DNA of 7,771 bases from Clostridiaceae bacterium (GTDB lineage Bacteria > Bacillota > Clostridia > Saccharofermentanales > UBA5734), in contig JAAYBY010000114.1 of assembly GCA_012729935.1 (NCBI GenBank), positions 1 to 7,771 on the forward strand. The letters are read 5' to 3'. Below the pieces are notes generated by a model that saw only the letters and a program-made list of their open reading frames with translations, was not told the origin of the DNA and did not search any database. This document shows positions 1 to 6,412 of this stretch, piece by piece; the stretch's first letter is position 1; the number at the start of each line of letters is the position of its first letter. A program made the translations under genes and the position numbers.

Positions 1-1193
1 ACCTGATCAGCCTCCCTGGCAATTGAGCTGCCGACTACATTGACGACGGCAAGAATTTGTCCACCTCTTTTTTTAGCTTCACGCATGGCGGCCAAGGTAT
101 CAAGCGTTTCACCGGACTGGCTGATAATGATGACCAGCGTCTGATCATCCAGAATTGGATTCCGGTATCGGAACTCCGAAGCAATATCGACCTCTACCGG
201 AATTCGACATAGCTGTTCGATAACATGCTTCCCGACCATACCTGCGTGATAGGCAGTGCCACAGGCAACCACACGTATCTGCTTCATTTCGCTGACCCAT
301 TTTTGATCCCACTTTATTTCAGGCAGGTCAATGATGCCGTGTCGAATATGCGGAGAAATTGTATTGCGAACAGCTTGCGGCTCATCGTGAATTTCTTTGA
401 TCATAAAATGCTCAAAGCCGCCTTTTTCTGCCGCCTGGCTGTCCCATTGAATATCAACCGGTGTCCGCTCAACGCTATTCCCCAAGGCATCCATGATCTC
501 GACCTGATGCTGGTCTATCCGGGCAATTTCGCGATCTTCCATAATCAGGATGCGGCGTGTCTCGTTAAGAATGGCCGGTATGTCCGATGCAATGAAGTGA
601 CCGTGTTCACCAATTCCAATAATCAAAGGGCTGTCTTTCCGAGCAGCGACCAGCTGACCGGGAAAATCAGAACAGAGAACACCAAAAGCGTAGGAACCCT
701 CAATTTCTGCAAGTGTCAAACGAACGGCCATCAGTAGATCATTCGGGCAATCATGCTCATAATGATAATCGACAAGGTGAGCAACAACTTCTGTATCGGT
801 CTCTGAACGAAAGCAATATCCCTGGCTGCCAAGAAAGGTTCTCAGTTCGATATAATTCTCGATGATTCCATTATGAACGACAGCGATCTTGCCATTGGTT
901 GACATATGCGGATGTGAATTTTCATCACTGGGTGCACCGTGCGTTGCCCAGCGGGTATGACCAATACCGATATGAATGGATTGTGACCGTTCTCCGTCAT
1001 TTAAAAGACCTGACTGCTGAAGAACCTGCCTCAGTTCTTTTAACCGGCCCTGCTTTTTGTAGAGCACAATCTGATCATTCTCTATAAATGCAACACCAGC
1101 TGAATCATAGCCACGATATTCAAGCCGGTTCAGTCCTTCGAGCAGGATCGAAAGAGCCGGCTGTTCACCGACATAACCAACAATGCCACACAT
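1..1193 (-). CDS. glmS: Glutamine-fructose-6-phosphate aminotransferase (isomerizing), C-terminus outside window
   Basis: Cytoplasmic enzyme that makes glucosamine-6-phosphate from fructose-6-phosphate and glutamine, the first committed step to UDP-GlcNAc and peptidoglycan. The frame is open from ATG at 1193 to the window edge: 397 codons of a family usually near 600, so the gene continues beyond base 1. The start MCGIVGYVG places the nucleophile Cys2 correctly. Class II glutaminase motifs follow: EYRGYDSAG (25-33), HTRWATHG (79-86), HNG (107-109) and ETDTE (131-135). The linker motif FMIKEIHDEPQAVRNT is at 263-278. The first SIS sugar-isomerase domain begins near 305 with ACGTAYHAG (310-318) and the sugar-phosphate loop SQSGETLDTL (358-367). 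The second SIS domain is not in view. The start is fixed by the family N-terminus and an AGGAGG box. It lies 14 nt after glmM and is surely co-transcribed with it. No key residue is missing in the visible part. Confidence 0.97.
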   Translation of the reverse strand, partial: MCGIVGYVGEQPALSILLEGLNRLEYRGYDSAGVAFIENDQIVLYKKQGRLKELRQVLQQSGLLNDGERSQSIHIGIGHTRWATHGAPSDENSHPHMSTNGKIAVVHNGIIENYIELRTFLGSQGYCFRSETDTEVVAHLVDYHYEHDCPNDLLMAVRLTLAEIEGSYAFGVLCSDFPGQLVAARKDSPLIIGIGEHGHFIASDIPAILNETRRILIMEDREIARIDQHQVEIMDALGNSVERTPVDIQWDSQAAEKGGFEHFMIKEIHDEPQAVRNTISPHIRHGIIDLPEIKWDQKWVSEMKQIRVVACGTAYHAGMVGKHVIEQLCRIPVEVDIASEFRYRNPILDDQTLVIIISQSGETLDTLAAMREAKKRGGQILAVVNVVGSSIAREADQ

Positions 1194-1199
1194 ATGAAT

Positions 1200-1205
1200 C
1201 CTCCT
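1200..1205 (-). promoter_or_regulatory. Ribosome binding site of glmS
   Basis: On the minus strand the sequence is AGGAGG followed by ATTCAT and the ATG at 1193, a perfect Shine-Dalgarno with 6-nt spacing. It sits inside the 14-nt glmM-glmS gap, so glmS translation starts almost directly after glmM termination. The gap is far too short for a glmS ribozyme. Confidence 0.9.
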
Positions 1206-1207
1206 GT

Positions 1208-2563
1208 TTAGGAATTAAAACGCTTTGTTATCACAGATGAAAGATGATCAGCCATCTGTTCAATGGCACCGATATCTTCGCCTTCAATCATGACACGAAT
1301 GATCGGCTCTGTTCCCGAAGGTCTGACCAGCACGCGACCCCGATCTGCCAGAGTTTCCCGAATTTGCTCGATTTCATTTTGAATCATTTCATCTTGCATG
1401 ACACGCGGCTTATCACCGTTGGATACATGCGCTTTTTTGAGTACCTGGGGCAATACAGTCATGATCTGACTGGCCTCCTTCAAGCGCATCTGCTGATTGT
1501 TAAGCGCGTGCAGCAAACGGAGGGCGCTCAGTATACCATCTCCGGTGGTCGCATGATCCAGCAAAATAATATGTCCGGACTGCTCACCCCCGACACTGTA
1601 TCCTGACCGGAGCATCTCCTCAAGGACATAGCGGTCACCAACCTGTGTTTTAACCAGATTGATTCCCTTTTTCTGTGCCATCTTGTCAAGACCAAGATTG
1701 CTCATGACGGTTGCAACCAATGTGTCATGCTTCAGTTCGTGACGGTCTTTCATATCAGAGGCTATGATCGCCATAATGACATCACCGTCGACGATCACAC
1801 CTGATTCGTCAACAGCAAGCATACGATCTGCATCACCATCAAAGGCAAGTCCCAGATCACATTGGTTCTGACAGACGATCGACGCAAGCTGATCGAGATG
1901 AAGCGAACCGCAGCCATCATTTATATTAATGCCGTCCGGTAGATTGCCAATTGCGACAACCTCAGCACCAAGTGACCTGAAAAGCCGGGGAGCGATTGCT
2001 GAGCTTGCTCCGTTCGCACAGTCCAGTGCCAGCTTAACACCGCTTAAATCAAGCCCCATCTCCTCTTTCAGAAACTGACAGTAATCATCAGCAGCTTGTG
2101 TTTGTGAGATTCGCCGGCCAATTTTATCTCCGATAAGCGGATCTGCAGATTGGTTGTCGTAGTCATGAATCAGCGTTTCAATCTGATCCTCAATCTCATC
2201 AGGTAGTTTATATCCGTCCTGATTAAAGAATTTAATACCGTTAAATTCATACGAATTGTGTGACGCGGAAATCATTACACCGGCGTCACATTGATACGTC
2301 CTGCAAAGATAGGCAATCCCAGGTGTTGGGACAACTCCGGCAACCATTGCATGAGCTCCGGCAGAACAGATACCTGCCACCAGCGCCGATTCAAGCATAT
2401 CACAGGACAGTCTGCCATCCTGACCAACCAGAATGGTCGGCTGATGACAACAGGTCCCTGTCAGGACACGAGAGCCTGCCCATCCCAGTTTAAACGCCAG
2501 ATCCGGTGTCAACTCCCGATTCGCAACACCACGAACGCCATCAGTACCAAACAATCGCGTCAT
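1208..2563 (-). CDS. glmM: Phosphoglucosamine mutase GlmM
   Basis: Converts glucosamine-6-phosphate to glucosamine-1-phosphate, the step between GlmS and GlmU. The protein is 451 residues, the usual family length. Alpha-D-phosphohexomutase signatures are in order: N-terminal FGTDGVRG (5-12); phosphoserine loop ISASHNS with catalytic Ser101; metal loop DGDADR around 240; sugar-specificity loop GGEQSGH near 325; and C-terminal phosphate loop RPSGTEPIIRV near 425. The residue after ASHN is Ser rather than the common Pro, which I take as a lineage variant. A longer in-frame start exists at 2602, but the start at 2563 is preferred because it gives the family N-terminus MTRLFGTDG and has a GAGGAG box 7 nt upstream. 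The gene lies 142 nt after cdaA and 14 nt before glmS. In other Firmicutes GlmM also binds and inhibits CdaA, which fits the gene order. Confidence 0.97.
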   Translation of the reverse strand: MTRLFGTDGVRGVANRELTPDLAFKLGWAGSRVLTGTCCHQPTILVGQDGRLSCDMLESALVAGICSAGAHAMVAGVVPTPGIAYLCRTYQCDAGVMISASHNSYEFNGIKFFNQDGYKLPDEIEDQIETLIHDYDNQSADPLIGDKIGRRISQTQAADDYCQFLKEEMGLDLSGVKLALDCANGASSAIAPRLFRSLGAEVVAIGNLPDGININDGCGSLHLDQLASIVCQNQCDLGLAFDGDADRMLAVDESGVIVDGDVIMAIIASDMKDRHELKHDTLVATVMSNLGLDKMAQKKGINLVKTQVGDRYVLEEMLRSGYSVGGEQSGHIILLDHATTGDGILSALRLLHALNNQQMRLKEASQIMTVLPQVLKKAHVSNGDKPRVMQDEMIQNEIEQIRETLADRGRVLVRPSGTEPIIRVMIEGEDIGAIEQMADHLSSVITKRFNS

Positions 2564-2570
2564 CTTATAT

Positions 2571-2576
2571 CTCCTC
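2571..2576 (-). promoter_or_regulatory. Ribosome binding site that decides the glmM start
   Basis: The minus strand reads GAGGAG, then ATATAAG, then ATG at 2563. The 7-nt spacing selects 2563 over the in-frame upstream ATG at 2602. The latter would also fall within a few bases of the transcription start predicted from the -10 element at 2615-2620. Confidence 0.85.
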
Positions 2577-2614
2577 GTCCAGAAAATATGATTTGGCTCC
2601 ATTCAGCCGAGATC

Positions 2615-2623
2615 ATTATATCA
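2615..2623 (-). promoter_or_regulatory. Extended -10 promoter for glmM-glmS
   Basis: The minus strand contains TGATATAAT: a perfect TATAAT preceded by the TGn extension. No TTGACA-like -35 lies 16-18 bp upstream; the hexamer there is ATATCT. The predicted transcript start is near 2607-2609, giving a leader of about 45 nt to the glmM ATG. A promoter here would let glmM-glmS be expressed separately from cdaA. This is a motif match only. Confidence 0.55.
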
Positions 2624-2641
2624 TTTGACCGGCTCAGAGAT

Positions 2642-2692
2642 ATTTCATTCGTAGAGATGCTTTTATTTCATTTATGTTTCAGTAATATTTCA
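2642..2692 (-). repeat. Phased TGAAAY direct repeats upstream of the glmM promoter
   Basis: On the minus strand TGAAAT (2687-2692), TGAAAC (2676-2681) and TGAAAT (2665-2670) are each separated by exactly 5 bp, an 11-bp period. A further TGAAAT lies at 2642-2647, 23 bp after the third. Two copies are part of an exact 14-bp repeat, ACATAAATGAAATA (2686-2699 and 2664-2677), 22 bp apart. Hexamer-N5-hexamer arrays on one face of the helix are the layout used by OmpR/PhoB-family response regulators such as WalR and PhoP. The sequence is not the WalR consensus, and the region is AT-rich, so chance remains possible. Confidence 0.4.
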
Positions 2693-2705
2693 TTTATGTG
2701 ACAAA

Positions 2706-4145
2706 TTATTCGCCAGCTGGGTCATCGCTGTTGCGGACGCTGACCGTTATTGTGCTAGGCGACTTAAACGTTGGTCTCAAATACTGTAGAGTCCCAGTAT
2801 CGATTTGCACATCCAGGCGGACCAACCCGGGATCTTCTATTTGTGAGAAATCGAGAAAGGCTGTTACCTGATCGGTCGACAGGGCATTGATCACTTTGCG
2901 CCTTCCCATGAGTGTTACTTGCACATTCTGCAGCGGGTATTGCAGATCGAAGCCCTTTTCTTTAGCAATCTCAACACCTTCAAATGTCAATGGTACTGAG
3001 AAAGTCCTACTCTCCAGCGGATTGATCGTGACTTGAACATAGAGCCATAATACAATGGCGATGGATAGCGAGAGAATGGCAAGAACAAGACGTCCACGCC
3101 CTTTTGGCTTGTTCTGTCGACGTTTTTTCCCGAAAAACCGTTTCGGTTGAACCGGTATCTCCTCTTGCGCTTCAGTCGCTTCTGCTGTGTCTTCTATTGA
3201 TTCTTCCGTCAGCTGCTGTCTCCGTGAGCTTCTAAATAATTGCCCGACAAAGCTGCTGGCAGGGCGATCGGTTCCAAGCTGTTTGTGCAGCAAGGTCCTG
3301 AGGGCATCTCCATTATCGAGTGTATACAGACGTCCATCTAAAGCAACACTGATGCTTCCGCGTTCTTCAGAGACAACAATGGCGATTGCATCGCCCATTT
3401 CACTTGCTCCGATAGCTGCGCGATGCCTTGTTCCATAATCACGTCTCAGATGATAATTATCCGATAGGGGAACATGAACCCGAGCTGCAGACAATCGTCC
3501 GTCTCGAATCAACACGGCGCCGTCATGCAAGGGTGATCCTTTGTAGAAGATCTGCAGCAGCATGGTCGTCGAAACGGAAGCATCCAGATGAACGACGTTC
3601 TCCTGCTCCGCAAGTTCACCAAGTCTGGTCTGTCGTTCGACGATAATCAGTGCACCTGTCCGTGTTTCCGACATTTTCTGGCAAGCCCGCACGATAGACT
3701 CTATCAGGTTATGAATGGATCCAGCCGAATGATCACGCTCTTCCGGTGCCATGGCAGATGAGATAACATTAAAGCTGCTTCGTCCGACTGTCTCCAGTGC
3801 ACGCCGCAACTCCGGCTGAAAAATAACGACAAAGGCAATTGCCAGAACCGACAGGGTGTTGTTCATCAGAAACCCGACGGTATTAAGTCCGGCCAGACTA
3901 CAGACAATCGCAAATGTCAGAATCAGAATTAATCCTTTCAGCAGCTGCCAGGCACGAGAATCACGCAGAAGCTTGAGAACATAGTAAATAACAAGTGCCG
4001 TCGCAAAGATATCAACGACAGCAATCAGAATATCGAGTGGACCACCCAAAAACAACAGACCACTCGTCAATTCCTGAAAGAGATTTTTTAAAAATTGACC
4101 CAGATCCGTTAAAATATCAGTATTGTTGTTACTGGTCAGCTGCAC
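2706..4145 (-). CDS. cdaA: Membrane diadenylate cyclase CdaA fused to a single YbbR (CdaR-like) domain
   Basis: Synthesises c-di-AMP from two ATP. The protein is 479 residues; ordinary CdaA is about 270. Residues 34-112 hold three hydrophobic segments, the CdaA membrane anchor. The cytoplasmic DAC (DisA_N) domain, about 115-290, has both signature motifs: DGA (208-210) in LHDGAVLIRDGRL, and RHR (240-242) in GTRHRAAIG. An acidic stretch (313-330) and a basic stretch (339-352) follow. Then come a fourth membrane helix (353-371) and one YbbR domain (about 375-472), recognised by VQVTLMGRRKVINAL and VTAFLDFSQIEDPG. The basic residues before the helix put the YbbR domain outside the cell. In most Firmicutes YbbR repeats are on a separate protein, CdaR, encoded between cdaA and glmM; here that gene is absent and the domain is joined to CdaA. 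The frame is continuous, so this is not an assembly join of two ORFs within the window. The start is GTG, with a GAGGGG box 10 nt upstream. Confidence 0.93.
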   Translation of the reverse strand: MQLTSNNNTDILTDLGQFLKNLFQELTSGLLFLGGPLDILIAVVDIFATALVIYYVLKLLRDSRAWQLLKGLILILTFAIVCSLAGLNTVGFLMNNTLSVLAIAFVVIFQPELRRALETVGRSSFNVISSAMAPEERDHSAGSIHNLIESIVRACQKMSETRTGALIIVERQTRLGELAEQENVVHLDASVSTTMLLQIFYKGSPLHDGAVLIRDGRLSAARVHVPLSDNYHLRRDYGTRHRAAIGASEMGDAIAIVVSEERGSISVALDGRLYTLDNGDALRTLLHKQLGTDRPASSFVGQLFRSSRRQQLTEESIEDTAEATEAQEEIPVQPKRFFGKKRRQNKPKGRGRLVLAILSLSIAIVLWLYVQVTINPLESRTFSVPLTFEGVEIAKEKGFDLQYPLQNVQVTLMGRRKVINALSTDQVTAFLDFSQIEDPGLVRLDVQIDTGTLQYLRPTFKSPSTITVSVRNSDDPAGE

Positions 4146-4155
4146 AGTTTTTGAT

Positions 4156-4161
4156 CCCCTC
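4156..4161 (-). promoter_or_regulatory. Ribosome binding site of cdaA (GTG start)
   Basis: The minus strand reads GAGGGG followed by 10 nt and then GTG at 4145. The spacing is slightly long and the start is not ATG, so initiation may be modest. The first base of the box is also the last base of the upstream palindrome, so a hairpin there would abut the ribosome binding site. Confidence 0.6.
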
Positions 4162-4178
4162 AGACAAATATTCGTCTG
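4161..4178 (-). repeat. 18-bp near-perfect palindrome in the cdaA leader
   Basis: The minus strand reads CAGACGAATATTTGTCTG. Eight of nine positions in each arm match; the only asymmetry is G opposite T, which would be a G-U pair in RNA. It begins about 5 bp after the -10 element and ends at the ribosome binding site. It could be a DNA operator covering the transcription start, or a 7-bp RNA stem with an AUAU loop. It is not a terminator, because no U tract follows. Confidence 0.5.
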
Positions 4179-4183
4179 TCTTT

Positions 4184-4212
4184 ATCATATGCTAAACATC
4201 CAGGATCGACAA
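4184..4212 (-). promoter_or_regulatory. Predicted promoter of the cdaA operon
   Basis: The minus strand has TTGTCG (4207-4212), a 17-bp spacer, and TATGAT (4184-4189). That is 4/6 and 5/6 matches to the vegetative sigma consensus with optimal spacing. The transcript would start near 4176-4178, at the edge of the palindrome. It lies in the 101-bp gap after the Crp-type gene, so cdaA need not depend on read-through. Motif match only. Confidence 0.55.
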
Positions 4213-4246
4213 GAATCCAGCACGATAATCTGCTCTTCCGATAATA

Positions 4247-4978
4247 TTACACTCGAAAACCTTCGATAACTCCTTGTTCCAACCGATCCAAATCGACAAG
4301 CCATATCACACGACCACTCACACGTATCAATCCGTCGCGCTCCATGCTGATCAGTTCACGTGAAAACGATGGCCGTGGCATCGCAAGCAAACGCGCGACA
4401 ACTTCTTTTGAGACAGGCAATTCAACAGCTTGTGTCGAGACAATACGTTTCGCTGTTCTCGGTGTTTCGCCTTCTGCCTCCAATTGGTCATGGAGCAATT
4501 CAACCAGATAGTGCGCAATTTTCTGCCGCAGGCTCTTTTGTGACAAGAGTGAAATGCGTCGGTTCTGAGCCTGAACGCGATTTGAGAGAATTGTTAGAAA
4601 GTTTTGCATCATTTCCGGGTTATGATAGAGCAGCGACATCAGAATTTCCTTGGAGATAATAATCACTTTTCCATTGGTGACCGCTTCAATCGTTACCGGA
4701 TACGTATGTCTGTCACCGAAAATCAAATATTCACCGAAAATATCTCCGGCACCAAGCAGTTCAAGCGTTGCAAAATCGCCAGAATTCGCATATTTCTGCG
4801 TGGCCAGCTGTCCTTCTATAATCATGCCTATTCCCGTACAGGGGTCACCCTCGTGATACAAAACTTCGCCGCGCCACACCATTCGAATGCTGGTTTGACT
4901 GCAATATTCATGAAACAGATCATGATTCAGGCCATGAAACAAGGGTGTATCTGACAACGTCTCACAGATTTTTTTCAT
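4247..4978 (-). CDS. Crp/Fnr-family transcriptional regulator
   Basis: 243-residue cytoplasmic DNA-binding protein. Residues about 12-125 form a cyclic-nucleotide-binding-like beta-roll: PLFHGL, then GEVLYHEGDPC, then GDIFGEYLIFGD. A dimerisation helix follows (about 110-145), then a Crp-type winged helix-turn-helix (about 150-235) with recognition region MPRPSFSRELISMERDGLI (200-218) and wing RVSGRVIWLVD. The phosphate-binding Arg-Ser of E. coli CRP is replaced by Tyr93-Pro94, so cAMP binding is unlikely. The only cysteines are 5, 26 and 47, not the FNR four-cysteine pattern, so an FNR-type iron-sulfur sensor is also unlikely. The effector is unknown. The start has a GGGGG run 4 nt upstream. 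The gene has a predicted promoter and stands 101 nt before the cdaA operon, which makes that operon a plausible but unproven target. Confidence 0.92.
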   Translation of the reverse strand: MKKICETLSDTPLFHGLNHDLFHEYCSQTSIRMVWRGEVLYHEGDPCTGIGMIIEGQLATQKYANSGDFATLELLGAGDIFGEYLIFGDRHTYPVTIEAVTNGKVIIISKEILMSLLYHNPEMMQNFLTILSNRVQAQNRRISLLSQKSLRQKIAHYLVELLHDQLEAEGETPRTAKRIVSTQAVELPVSKEVVARLLAMPRPSFSRELISMERDGLIRVSGRVIWLVDLDRLEQGVIEGFRV

Positions 4979-5038
4979 ATATCCCCCAGTACAAAATTTA
5001 ACTTATCAGGCGTTGGATCATCATAAAAATCTTCCATT

Positions 5039-5067
5039 ATCATACCGCAATAGAGAATTGGAATCAA
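5039..5067 (-). promoter_or_regulatory. Predicted promoter of the Crp/Fnr-type gene
   Basis: The minus strand has TTGATT (5062-5067), a 17-bp spacer, and TATGAT (5039-5044): 4/6 and 5/6 consensus matches at ideal spacing. The transcript would start near 5031-5033, giving a leader of about 53 nt. I see no convincing Rho-independent terminator between the end of uvsE and this promoter, so read-through from uvsE is possible. Motif match only. Confidence 0.55.
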
Positions 5068-5120
5068 ACAATGTAGCGATATTCAGTCGTTTTCCATCCT
5101 AGGTCGGTTATTGACGATTC

Positions 5121-6377
5121 TCAGCAATAGCGTCGCATGTACAGGCTCTGATCCAGGTATGGCTGATTTTGGCTGCTGGCGACACGGCACAAGAAGCGTT
5201 TAAGAGATTCATTTGATAAGCGGCCTTCCTGATATCGCTTTAGCTGACTCTCAAACTGGCGCTTCTCACGTTCTGATGCATGCACCTCGAGGTACCCCCA
5301 TACATGCTGAGCTGCGTTGACCGCATGACCTGTTGTCACTTCTCTGTCAGCGGCGTTTTCAATCGCCTGGTAGAACGACTGGACAGGATAGGATTTTTTG
5401 TCCTGCAGCATTTGTCTGATCAACACATATACATCCGGTGCCTGTTCTAGTACTTCATACTTATAGCGGGCCCACTCCTTCTCGAGGTGGAGAATGGTTC
5501 GGTCTGGTCTGACCGCGTTGATACATTTAACAACAGACAAATTTTTATCTTTAACCTCCAGCATCACATCCAGCTTATCTGGCCAGCTTCTTATATCATC
5601 CAGGAACGTATTCAGTTGAATAGTCTGTGTATGGGATCCAGGCCGTTTGTCGACAGCCTGCTGCGAATAATGAATTTTCTGTAGCCCATCGCTTTCAGAC
5701 CAGGTTTTTCGGCACTCAAGAAGCCATCGCAGAGGATTTTCAGTATCCGGGTGGTTTAACGCATGATGCAGTGTGTCGAAAACAACAGGTACACGAATTT
5801 TTTGATGGAGCGAAAGCAGATCGGAAACGTTAAAAAGCCGCTCATCATTTTCGATGACCAGTCGTTTGCATACTGATCCGGGCAGGCGGATGTACTGCTC
5901 AGCAAACCGGTCCAGAGCTAAGTTTTTGTCTCCATAGGCACCGCCGACATGCAGAATAATCTTTGAATCAGCGTTCGTTTGAAGGCTGTCAAGAAACGCA
6001 GTGTGATAGACCAGATCATCGACAGCCCTTCTGACAACAGCCTGATCAACTGCGTTGAGTACGGTATATTGTCCGGGATGCATGGTAACACGTATGCCAG
6101 CCTCTCGAATTTTCGAACCGATACGAGTCAGTTCATTGGCAAAATCCTTTTGCCAGTCGACAGTATTTAATGGACTTGATCCAAACGGAATGATGTCTGA
6201 ACTGATACGAAAAAGACTGATGGATTGATCGATACAATATTCGATCATCGTATCAAGCGCCTTTATATTCTGCCGGATCGCATCAGATAGTGTCTGATGG
6301 TCAGCAGAACGTTTCAGGATATGCCTGATAGCCGTTCCCGGCACGCCGATCGCTAAACACGCAAAGCCAATTCTCAT
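5121..6377 (-). CDS. uvsE: UV DNA damage endonuclease UvsE with a C-terminal DUF1722-like domain
   Basis: Nicks DNA 5' of UV photoproducts to start alternative excision repair. The protein is 418 residues, whereas typical UvsE is about 280-320. Residues 1-290 form the UVDE TIM barrel with its metal and catalytic residues in place: His100 in HPGQY, His143 in HVGG, Glu176 in IEND, Asp201 and His204 in FDTLHH, Lys234 and His236 in QKIHYS, His249 in GSHT, and Glu274 in LEVKDK. FRISSDIIPFGS (56-67) is also typical. The remaining 120 residues are not part of the barrel. YKYEVLEQAPDVY (305-317), TTGHAVNAAQHVWGYL (348-363), RYQEGRL (381-387) and QPYLDQSLY (405-413) match my recollection of DUF1722 (E. 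coli YbgA). The start at 6377 gives MRIGF as expected, with only a weak AGG upstream. It lies 35 nt after the PurF-like gene and is probably co-transcribed with it. UvsE assignment is firm; the DUF1722 assignment is likely. Confidence 0.93.
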   Translation of the reverse strand: MRIGFACLAIGVPGTAIRHILKRSADHQTLSDAIRQNIKALDTMIEYCIDQSISLFRISSDIIPFGSSPLNTVDWQKDFANELTRIGSKIREAGIRVTMHPGQYTVLNAVDQAVVRRAVDDLVYHTAFLDSLQTNADSKIILHVGGAYGDKNLALDRFAEQYIRLPGSVCKRLVIENDERLFNVSDLLSLHQKIRVPVVFDTLHHALNHPDTENPLRWLLECRKTWSESDGLQKIHYSQQAVDKRPGSHTQTIQLNTFLDDIRSWPDKLDVMLEVKDKNLSVVKCINAVRPDRTILHLEKEWARYKYEVLEQAPDVYVLIRQMLQDKKSYPVQSFYQAIENAADREVTTGHAVNAAQHVWGYLEVHASEREKRQFESQLKRYQEGRLSNESLKRFLCRVASSQNQPYLDQSLYMRRYC

Positions 6378-6412
6378 CTGTTCAGCCTGTCATGATCCGA
6401 AGTCTGATTGGA

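Noticed and set aside
225..737. 170-residue open frame on the plus strand
   Set aside because: It lies entirely antisense to glmS, shows no recognisable domain, and is explained by the strong coding signal on the other strand. The shorter plus-strand frames opposite glmM, cdaA, crp, uvsE and the PurF-like gene were dropped for the same reason.
2564..2602. Longer glmM reading frame starting at 2602
   Set aside because: It adds 13 residues not seen in the family, has no good ribosome binding site, and would begin almost at the predicted transcript start. The start at 2563 has GAGGAG at 7-nt spacing.
2605..2634. AGCCG / CGGCT inverted repeat flanking the glmM -10 element
   Set aside because: The arms are only 5 bp with a 20-bp spacer, which is easily expected by chance.
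4198..4222. Possible terminator after the Crp-type gene (GGAT...ATCC stem)
   Set aside because: The stem is only 4 bp, contains a mismatch beyond that, has no U tract, and overlaps the predicted cdaA -35.
4247..4978. FNR-type oxygen sensor
   Set aside because: Only Cys5, Cys26 and Cys47 are present, and their spacing does not match the four-cysteine cluster of FNR.
5045..5120. Terminator between uvsE and the Crp-type gene
   Set aside because: I found no GC-rich stem followed by a T run on the minus strand in this gap.
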